NCBI GenBank assembly: GCA_027025615.1
Contig: JALVQM010000034.1
Span: 1-7,407 of the forward strand
Reading direction: 5' to 3'
DNA length: 7,407 nucleotides
From: Desulfobacteraceae bacterium
GTDB lineage: Bacteria; Desulfobacterota; Desulfobacteria; Desulfobacterales; Desulfosarcinaceae
Shown here: in pieces, positions 1-5,167 of the stretch
Layout: each line of letters begins with the position of its first letter
Numbering within the stretch: position 1 is the stretch's first letter
Notes under the pieces: generated by a model
What the model was told of the DNA's origin: nothing
Databases searched by the model: none
Seen by the model: only the letters and a program-made list of their open reading frames with translations
Position numbers and translations under genes: made by a program

Positions 1-23
1 TCTTTGTTTCCAGTGGTTGTTTA

Positions 24-60
24 TTGCAACAGGGGTGTCGTGTTTTAGGACACCTGGCAA
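24..60. repeat. Imperfect inverted repeat
   Basis: The core arms are GGTGTC (34-39) and GACACC (49-54) with a 9-nt centre. An alternative pairing extends the structure: TTGC (24-27), CAGG (30-33) and TGTC (36-39) pair with GACA (49-52), CCTG (53-56) and GCAA (57-60), leaving two 2-nt bulges on the left arm. No T-tract follows on either strand, so it does not look like an intrinsic terminator. It lies roughly 190-230 bp upstream of the sigma-54 promoter, a workable distance for an enhancer site of an NtrC-family activator. That role is inference. Confidence 0.4.
42..53 (+). promoter_or_regulatory. Possible upstream activator half-site 1
   Basis: GTTTTAGGACAC here is matched at 10 of 12 positions by GCTTTTGGACAC at 117-128, in the same orientation and 75 bp apart, about seven helical turns. 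Both copies lie upstream of the sigma-54 promoter at 239-254. NtrC-family activators bind upstream sites of this kind, so the pair is a candidate enhancer for the regulator encoded in this window. No binding evidence is visible. Confidence 0.25.
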
Positions 61-116
61 CCAAAAGAAATAATATATAATTTTGTTCGTAGCCTGCATT
101 TGTTTTATCCCCTGTA

Positions 117-128
117 GCTTTTGGACAC
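117..128 (+). promoter_or_regulatory. Possible upstream activator half-site 2
   Basis: GCTTTTGGACAC is the second copy of the motif at 42-53. It ends about 110 bp upstream of the -24 element of the sigma-54 promoter, a usual enhancer distance. Assignment to the response regulator is inferred from position only. Confidence 0.25.
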
Positions 129-238
129 ACTTCTTGCGATTGTGCTTTCAACCCGGGTTTATTCCTTTTTTGAATATTATTTCAGATAAACCAAATATAA
201 TCAGAGCCATATAATATTTTAATTTTTTCCAAACGTAA

Positions 239-254
239 TGGCACCTCCATTGCA
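239..254 (+). promoter_or_regulatory. Sigma-54 (RpoN) promoter of the GcvH-like gene
   Basis: TGGCACCTCCATTGCA matches the RpoN consensus TGGCAC-N5-TTGC at every conserved position, with the required GG-N10-GC geometry (GG 240-241, GC 252-253). It predicts a start of transcription near 265 and a leader of about 41 nt before the ATG at 306. Sigma-54 promoters need an AAA+ activator, and one is encoded on the opposite strand of this same window (3155-1809), making it the natural candidate regulator. Confidence 0.85.
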
Positions 255-290
255 GATAATGAGGTTGACAAGCAAACAAACTTCAAGGTC

Positions 291-297
291 GAGGAGG
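291..297 (+). promoter_or_regulatory. Ribosome binding site deciding the GcvH-like start
   Basis: GAGGAGG is a strong Shine-Dalgarno sequence 8 nt before the ATG at 306. A GTG at 297 in the same frame overlaps this site and so cannot be served by it. The ATG is therefore preferred, removing three residues from the longest reading. Confidence 0.75.
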
Positions 298-305
298 TGG
301 CCACC

Positions 306-1250
306 ATGAAGAAAAAAGATCCTTATAACAGGAGAAAAAAAGTCAGGGGCTTTCAGGTAGTTGAAAGCGAATGTATCTGGATGAAAGCCGGAGTTGTAAA
401 CTTCCGGCTCTGCGACAATGTTTATGATTGCAACCATTGTGCTTTTGACAAGGCAATGCGCAAAGCCATGGGAGCCGGGACTAAACCTGAAACTGAAATT
501 CTGGCACCCCGCTGGGTGGAATACCTGCAGAAAAAATACCAGGGTGCTTCCAGTCCCTGCCGCCATGTACTGAGTGGCAGGATAGAGGCTCCGAAGATTT
601 GTGTCATGAATTACGAGTGTTATCATTGCTCTTTTGACCAGATGCTGGATGAAGCCGATCTGGCCGGTTCCGGCGGTAAACCGGACTATGACTCAGTTGC
701 CGGATACAAAATGGCCAGGGGCTATTACTACCATATGGGCCATGGCTGGCTCCGTCTCGAGCACGGCGGACGGATGAGGGTCGGCTTTGACGAATTTTTG
801 GTCAAATTGTTCGGTAATGCTTCTGCAATTGAACTGCCCAAGTTGGGTGATCAGCTTGTACAGAATCGGGTTGGATGGGCTTTCCGGCGCGGCGAATTGC
901 AAGCCGCTGTCCTGGCGCCGGTTAGCGGAACAGTGCTTGCGATCAATCAGAATGCAATTGAACATCCTGAAATTGTCTATGAAGACCCATACCACCAGGG
1001 ATGGCTTTTGATGATAGAGCCCCAGAGTCCCAAGAAAAACTTACGCGGCCTTTACTTTGGTAATGAAAGCTTGCATTGGATGGAAAATGAGAGTCTAAAG
1101 CTGCTGGCCATGATAGGGGAGCAATACTCCGGTTTGAGTGCCACCGGTGGCCAGGTGATCGGTGATGTCTTCGGTCAATTCCCGGAATTGGGTTGGGATA
1201 AGCTGGTGAAAAATTTTCTGCGTACCAGGCAGGTTGAGACAGTAAGCTGA
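306..1250 (+). CDS. GcvH-like protein without lipoyl lysine, with twin cysteine modules
   Basis: The protein has 314 residues. Two cysteine modules come first: C23-x12-C36-x5-C42-x2-C45 and C85-x13-C99-x5-C105-x2-C108. Each has the core Y-[DE]-C-x-H-C-[AS]-F-D, suggesting duplication and binding of zinc or an Fe-S cluster. Residues from about 140 to 245 align with glycine cleavage H protein: H-x-W-x-R-x-E near 146-152, ELP-x-x-GD near 176-182, APVSG at 204-208, then P-E-x-V-x-EDPY and GWL. H proteins normally carry lipoate on a lysine ten residues before the final Gly of APVSG-type loops. An ungapped alignment puts E197 there, and no lysine is nearby. It is much longer than true GcvH (about 125-130 residues) and no GcvT or GcvP gene is visible, so a role in glycine decarboxylation is unlikely. 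The C-terminal 70 residues are unassigned. A sigma-54 promoter lies upstream. I infer a regulatory, redox or metal-related role. The fold call is firm, the function unknown. Confidence 0.85.
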   Translation: MKKKDPYNRRKKVRGFQVVESECIWMKAGVVNFRLCDNVYDCNHCAFDKAMRKAMGAGTKPETEILAPRWVEYLQKKYQGASSPCRHVLSGRIEAPKICVMNYECYHCSFDQMLDEADLAGSGGKPDYDSVAGYKMARGYYYHMGHGWLRLEHGGRMRVGFDEFLVKLFGNASAIELPKLGDQLVQNRVGWAFRRGELQAAVLAPVSGTVLAINQNAIEHPEIVYEDPYHQGWLLMIEPQSPKKNLRGLYFGNESLHWMENESLKLLAMIGEQYSGLSATGGQVIGDVFGQFPELGWDKLVKNFLRTRQVETVS

Positions 1251-1269
1251 GATAAAATACTTTGCTCTA

Positions 1270-1812
1270 TTATTTCTGCCATTCGTAAATGGCGTCTTGC
1301 AGGAAGCGGCTGCAGTAGCGGCAAAATCGAAATGCGACAGGGTCGAGATCAGCGGGTTCGGAACTGAAATGCATAAGGCAGCGCCTGTCATTGCAATGCA
1401 GGAGATTGAAAAGGTGCCCCAGTTCGTGAAAGGCTACCTTGGCAGCCCTTTCAAGCCCGATTTGTTCTGTTGTCCCGGCCTGAAGACGATGGAGGGAAAC
1501 CACTGCTCCGCGGCCACCCTGGCGGGCTTCTCCAAGACAGTGAGTAAAAAGGGGAACGAAAATATCCACATCCAGGATGCCAATCAGCTTGGCATTGCGA
1601 TCAAGAAAGCGTGACTCCATAAAATCAATGATACGAGCGGCGTCATATTGGGAACGAGGCGCATTATAGGCGTAAACAGGCTGTCTCAGGGGGGGCAAAA
1701 TATCCACCGCCAAATCCAGATGCCCGGCTATATGGGCGGCGATGACCTTGGAAGCAATTGCCGGTACCGATCCGACTGGAATAACCAGGATGTTATTATC
1801 AAAGCTTTTCAA
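1270..1812 (-). CDS. amzA: Archaemetzincin-type zinc metalloprotease
   Basis: The predicted protein has 180 residues, close to the family's usual size. The catalytic segment HELGH (129-133) supplies two zinc-ligand histidines and the catalytic Glu, with H139 as third ligand. C140-x4-C145-x-M147 follows, and C164-x2-C167 completes the four-cysteine second zinc site and Met-turn typical of archaemetzincins. The position normally Gly in HExxHxxGxxHC is Asn (N136) here. There is no signal peptide, so it should be cytoplasmic. The start is TTG, overlapping the regulator's TGA as TTGA, with no strong Shine-Dalgarno, which suggests translational coupling. It is the last gene of the kinase-regulator operon and converges on the GcvH-like gene with only 19 bp between. 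Substrates of bacterial archaemetzincins are not established to my knowledge. A target inside this signalling system would be speculation. Confidence 0.88.
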   Translation of the reverse strand: MKSFDNNILVIPVGSVPAIASKVIAAHIAGHLDLAVDILPPLRQPVYAYNAPRSQYDAARIIDFMESRFLDRNAKLIGILDVDIFVPLFTHCLGEARQGGRGAVVSLHRLQAGTTEQIGLERAAKVAFHELGHLFNLLHCNDRRCLMHFSSEPADLDPVAFRFCRYCSRFLQDAIYEWQK

Positions 1813-3155
1813 TCTTGCTGCAGGCCCAAAGTCTTTAATTTGCGGTATAAGGTGGAGCGATGGAGACCGAGAATTCTGGCGGCCCGGGAAATATTACCAC
1901 CGCATTCGGCAAGTACAGTCTTGATATGATCCTTTTCTATCTGTTTTAGAGACCGGCCGCAACTTATATCCGGACTGGAGCCAGGGGAAAGAAAAGCGAA
2001 AACACCGGCCTCAATGGTTCTTGACTTGGATAAAACAACGGCCCGTTCAATGGCATTTTGCAGTTCCCGCACATTGCCGGGCCAGTCGTAGTTTTGCAGG
2101 ATAGACAGGGCTTGGGAAGAAATACGGTCAACATTTTTACAGGTTTCCTGTCGGAATTTCAACAGGAAGTGGTCGGCCAGCAGGGGGATATCTTCTTTGC
2201 GTTTTCTAAGGGGAGGCAGGTGGATCTGGATGACGTTGATACGGTAGAAGAAATCCCGGCGAAACGTTCCGCGACTGATTTCTTCTTCAAGGTTTTTGCG
2301 AGTGGCGGAAATAAGTCGAAAATCTATATCTACCGGAATATTGCTGCCCAGGCTGGTAATTTTCTTTTCTTCCAGTACGCGTAACAGGTCTATTTGCATT
2401 TTCGGGCTGATTTCTCCAATTTCATCCAGGAAAAGAGTTCCTCCTGAAACAACTTCCAGCAATCCCTTACGGGGGTAGTGAGCGCCTGTAAATGCCCCTT
2501 TCCGATAGCCGAACAGTTCGCTTTCGACCAGGGTGTCAGGGATGGCTCCGCAATTGATAGCCAGAAAAGGAAGTTTGCTGCGTTTGCTTTTGGCGTGAAT
2601 TGCCTTGGCGACCAGTTCTTTGCCGGTGCCTGTTTCACCGCTCAGAAGTATGGGTGAATCACTTTCGGCCACTTCCGGTATGAGGCGGAAAATTTCCTGC
2701 ATGGCTGGTGATTCGCCGATGATATTGTCGAAACGCGTCATTTGTTCCAGCTGGCCCTTCAGGTAATCGCATTTGGTTAAAAGCCTTTTCTGGTGCATAA
2801 TTTTTTCCATCAGGAGCGAAAGCTGGTTTGGGTTGAACGGTTTTAGAAGGTAGTCATCAGCCCCAAGTTTCATAGCCGTGACTGCAGATTCAATGGAACC
2901 GTAGGCGGTAATAATGATGACACTGGTTTGCGGATAATCATCCTTTACTTTTTGGAGCAACTGGATTCCATCCATACCCGGCATTTTAATATCGACAAAC
3001 ATCAAGTCTATGGGTATTTCCCTGAGTTTTTCCAGGGCTTCCAGGGCTCCTGAAGCTGTTTCCACGCGCTGTCCCATTTTCTGAAACCAGTGCAGTAGTG
3101 ATTTGCGAACCACCATTTCATCATCGACCACCATGATGTTCATTTGCTCTTTCAT
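1809..3155 (-). CDS. Sigma-54-dependent response regulator, NtrC family
   Basis: This 448-residue cytoplasmic activator has three standard parts. The receiver (about 5-120) has acidic D11/D12, phospho-acceptor D55 in VDIKMPG, T83 and K105. The AAA+ domain (about 143-375) has Walker A GETGTGKE (173-180), the sigma-54 contact loop GAFTGA (220-225), Walker B ending in LFLDE (241-245) and arginine-finger positions R299 and R305. A Fis-type helix-turn-helix lies at about 418-443. All key residues are intact, so it should be an active ATPase that opens sigma-54 promoters when phosphorylated. The ATG at 3155 has AGGTGA six nt upstream, overlapping the kinase stop region. The kinase lies 10 bp upstream and is its likely partner. 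The clearest target in the window is the sigma-54 promoter at 239-254. I do not assign a gene symbol because NtrC-family regulators are too alike. Confidence 0.95.
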   Translation of the reverse strand: MKEQMNIMVVDDEMVVRKSLLHWFQKMGQRVETASGALEALEKLREIPIDLMFVDIKMPGMDGIQLLQKVKDDYPQTSVIIITAYGSIESAVTAMKLGADDYLLKPFNPNQLSLLMEKIMHQKRLLTKCDYLKGQLEQMTRFDNIIGESPAMQEIFRLIPEVAESDSPILLSGETGTGKELVAKAIHAKSKRSKLPFLAINCGAIPDTLVESELFGYRKGAFTGAHYPRKGLLEVVSGGTLFLDEIGEISPKMQIDLLRVLEEKKITSLGSNIPVDIDFRLISATRKNLEEEISRGTFRRDFFYRINVIQIHLPPLRKRKEDIPLLADHFLLKFRQETCKNVDRISSQALSILQNYDWPGNVRELQNAIERAVVLSKSRTIEAGVFAFLSPGSSPDISCGRSLKQIEKDHIKTVLAECGGNISRAARILGLHRSTLYRKLKTLGLQQD

Positions 3156-3165
3156 GCTCTTTCAC

Positions 3166-4716
3166 CTAAGCTATTGGAGAAGATATCGTGTTGAAATCCA
3201 GGGAAAAAACGGTTCCTTTGCCCCTGGTGCTATCGACTTTGATCTTGCCCCCGTGGTTTTTGATGATGCCGTAAACAATTGACAGACCAAGTCCTGTGCC
3301 CTCACCTTCTGCCTTTGTGGTAAAAAAGGGATCAAAAATATGGTCAAGATCCTCTTCCCCAATGCCCTCTCCGGTATCACGGATTGCAATGGTTACTTTT
3401 CGTTGCCTGTGGTCATGCCTGGCAACTACGGAGAGCTCTCCTCCCCTGGGCATGGCTTCAATGGAGTTGAAAATCAGGTTGAGAAAACATTGCTGGAGAC
3501 GATTGGCATCGCCATGAATCCATATTGGTTCATTTGTCAGGTTTGATTGCAGCCGGATATTTTGAAGTGTCATTTTGTGGCGGGTTAAGGAAAGCACCGA
3601 CTGAAGAACCGTATTCAGGTCCAACGCTTTATATTCCAGGGGCACCTCGCGTGAAAAGGAAAGCAGCCCGGAGACAATCTGGCCGCATCGTTCCAGTTCG
3701 CTGGTCATTATTGAGGTGAATTCTTTTAAATTTTCCAGATCTTCAGCATTTGGTGTTCCTGCGGCCAGCATTTTTTGCATCAGGTGACTGAATGTGAGCA
3801 AGCCCTGGATGGGATTGTTGATTTCATGAACGCAGCTTGCAACCAGTTTGCCAAGTGAGATCAGACGGTCTTCTTGAACGAGCTTTCTGAAATCCGACTT
3901 CAGTTCATCAAGCCGCTGCTGCCATCGCATGGAAATTTCATCGGTTACATCGGTCATGATTTCGATTACCCTGACTATTTCATTGTTTCGGTTCATCAGG
4001 GGATAGGTCGTGATGTTGCAGAATTCTGCAAGGCCATGCAGTGAAAGGTCCTGGAGAACATGTGAGGCTTTCCCGGTTTTCAGGGTCTCTTCCATGGGGC
4101 ACTTCAAAGCCGGGTTGGACGAGGAGCAAGGTGCGTTGAATCCTCGCGAAACGGTATAGCAGGGAGAGCCTATTGCTTCTTCCCGGCTGCGTTCAACCCT
4201 TTGCAGATATGCGTCATTGGCTTCCACTATGGTAAAATCAGGGTTTAGTACCAGAATGGGAGAATTGCTTTGCTGGATCAGAAAGCTGGAAGACATTTTT
4301 TCCAAAAAAATTTCCTGCTGGGCCCAGCGCAGGCGTTCATCAAGAGTGAAAAAGGTCTTCAAAAGCCTGCTGATATTATGTTCAAGGACGGCAAGGCGTT
4401 TGGGGCGGTGCTTGATAAGGTCTAGTAAAACCTGGCGATCACCTGTAAGCTCGATTATACTGTCCAGATTTTCAATATCAAGCAGTTTCCGATAATCGTC
4501 GGTAGTATAAACCCCCATCTCTTTCGCCAGCAGCAAACCTTCAGCCTCGGGATTGGTATCACACACACCGCAAAGATTCAGATCTAGAAAAGGCAGAGAG
4601 TTGTTTTGCAGAAAATTAAGTAGAAGTTTGCAAGTTCTACCACCGCCGACAATGGCAATATTTAAGGTAAGACGTGTGGAATCGTTTTCTACTGCTATGG
4701 GGGAAGAAATCTTCAT
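3166..4716 (-). CDS. Cytoplasmic sensor histidine kinase with Rossmann-like and PAS domains
   Basis: The protein has 516 residues and no membrane segment. Residues about 18-115 look like a Rossmann nucleotide-binding fold: a hydrophobic strand runs into GGG (24-26), and an acidic D53 ends a second strand, as in NAD(P)-binding dehydrogenase domains. A PAS domain follows (about 142-258) with C186, C197 and C206 in the pattern C-x10-C-x8-CP. The kinase core has H297 in the H-box SCVHEINNP, N417 in the N-box, DTGEGIG (447-453), FFTTK (464-468) and GTGLGLS (473-479). It should autophosphorylate on H297 and pass phosphate to D55 of the regulator encoded next. The start ATG has GGGAG 8 nt upstream. 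The domain layout points to an internal cue such as pyridine nucleotide, redox or metal state. That ligand assignment is inference, since GGG followed by R-T-C is not a strict GxGxxG. Confidence 0.93.
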   Translation of the reverse strand: MKISSPIAVENDSTRLTLNIAIVGGGRTCKLLLNFLQNNSLPFLDLNLCGVCDTNPEAEGLLLAKEMGVYTTDDYRKLLDIENLDSIIELTGDRQVLLDLIKHRPKRLAVLEHNISRLLKTFFTLDERLRWAQQEIFLEKMSSSFLIQQSNSPILVLNPDFTIVEANDAYLQRVERSREEAIGSPCYTVSRGFNAPCSSSNPALKCPMEETLKTGKASHVLQDLSLHGLAEFCNITTYPLMNRNNEIVRVIEIMTDVTDEISMRWQQRLDELKSDFRKLVQEDRLISLGKLVASCVHEINNPIQGLLTFSHLMQKMLAAGTPNAEDLENLKEFTSIMTSELERCGQIVSGLLSFSREVPLEYKALDLNTVLQSVLSLTRHKMTLQNIRLQSNLTNEPIWIHGDANRLQQCFLNLIFNSIEAMPRGGELSVVARHDHRQRKVTIAIRDTGEGIGEEDLDHIFDPFFTTKAEGEGTGLGLSIVYGIIKNHGGKIKVDSTRGKGTVFSLDFNTISSPIA

Positions 4717-4799
4717 GGGCCCGGCTCCCGGTTTTTCCTGTTGAAAATTATGGAGCTGGCGCTGTTTTTGTTAATCTTTAATGTTTTCGTATCCTCCGG

Positions 4800-4814
4800 G
4801 CAGATGGCCGGCCA
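4800..4814 (-). promoter_or_regulatory. Weak sigma-54-like site upstream of the kinase operon
   Basis: Read on the - strand, TGGCCGGCCATCTGC has the GG-N10-GC spacing and matches 8 of 11 conserved consensus positions. It would start transcription near 4788, leaving a leader of about 72 nt before the kinase ATG. If real, the regulator could control its own operon. The match is partly made by a GGCCGGCC palindrome, so chance is a fair alternative. Confidence 0.22.
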
Positions 4815-5116
4815 ACATGTAATGTTCGGTTCAGCAGCGCGTTTTTCCTGAGAAACAACTGTTGAATAGAAAGAAAAATAACAATAAAAAAGGCAAAAGG
4901 GAAACTCTAGATTAAAATATGGAAATCTCCGCCAAAGGTCAAGCCGGTTTTAACAGGGTTAAGCGGCAGGCTGAAAGTGGTTTGTTAGAAAAGCGATGGG
5001 TGCCTGAGCCATTGATGGGAGGAACCGTTTTAAAAGCGCAGGATTAATGTTTCAGGGTTTTTGCGAAACAATGACGGCTTTTTCTGCCGGAAAGGTTTGA
5101 CTTATCAATGGCTGTG

Positions 5117-5130
5117 GGCGTATATATGGC
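5117..5130 (+). promoter_or_regulatory. Very weak sigma-54-like site upstream of YcaO
   Basis: GG (5117-5118) and GC (5129-5130) are separated by exactly 10 nt, and the position would give a leader of about 26 nt before the GTG at 5168. Most other consensus positions are not matched. It is recorded only because its spacing to the gene is suitable. Confidence 0.12.
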
Positions 5131-5167
5131 CGATTTTATGGTCTGAAGCAGTAACTGGAAGCTGGAT

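Larger units (their letters stand above)
1..238. other. Upstream intergenic region, AT-rich, no firm gene
   Basis: This stretch precedes the sigma-54 promoter of the GcvH-like gene and has stops in all three + frames. It holds an imperfect inverted repeat at 24-60 and two copies of a GGACAC-containing motif (42-53 and 117-128). Two TATAAT hexamers (196-201 and 210-215) have no well-spaced -35 partner. On the - strand a frame opens with ATG at 99-97 and stays open for 33 codons to the window edge. It is preceded by AGGGGA (106-111) at 8-nt spacing, so it could be the start of a divergent gene, but 33 open codons alone are weak evidence. Its first residues are hydrophobic and aromatic, and I do not recognise them. 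Confidence 0.5.
4717..5167. other. Divergent intergenic region between kinase operon and YcaO gene
   Basis: These 451 bases separate two divergent genes and must carry both promoters. No convincing gene is seen. A 42-codon + frame (4919-5047) has no Shine-Dalgarno. Two short dyads share a 5-3-5 layout: AACAT-GTA-ATGTT (4814-4826) and TTAAC-AGG-GTTAA (4950-4962). A possible sigma-70 promoter on the + strand is TTGAAT (4862-4867), 17 nt, TAAAAA (4885-4890). Small hairpins, such as CGGC/GCCG at 5075-5089, are too short to call terminators. Weak sigma-54-like sites are listed separately. Confidence 0.5.

Noticed and set aside
14..27. TGGTTGTTTATTGC as a sigma-54 promoter
   Set aside because: GG and GC are separated by 9 nt instead of the required 10, and the -24 element is poor.
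122..137. TGGACACACTTCTTGC as a sigma-54 promoter
   Set aside because: GG and GC are 11 nt apart; the site at 239-254 has correct spacing and a far better match.
196..215. Two TATAAT hexamers as sigma-70 -10 boxes
   Set aside because: No -35 element at 16-18 nt; the nearest TTGAAT (170-175) is 20 nt away, and the region is simply AT-rich.
297..299. GTG at 297 as start of the GcvH-like gene
   Set aside because: It overlaps the Shine-Dalgarno sequence that serves the ATG at 306.
306..1250. Ordinary glycine cleavage H protein
   Set aside because: No lipoyl lysine, extra cysteine modules, long C-terminal tail, and no other glycine cleavage genes in view.
4757..4771. TGGCGCTGTTTTTGT as a + strand sigma-54 promoter
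   Set aside because: The -12 GC is GT, and the site is about 400 bp from the YcaO start with nothing convincing between.
5075..5089. CGGC/GCCG hairpin as a terminator
   Set aside because: The stem is only 4 bp, the T-run is in the loop rather than after it, and there is no convincing gene to terminate.
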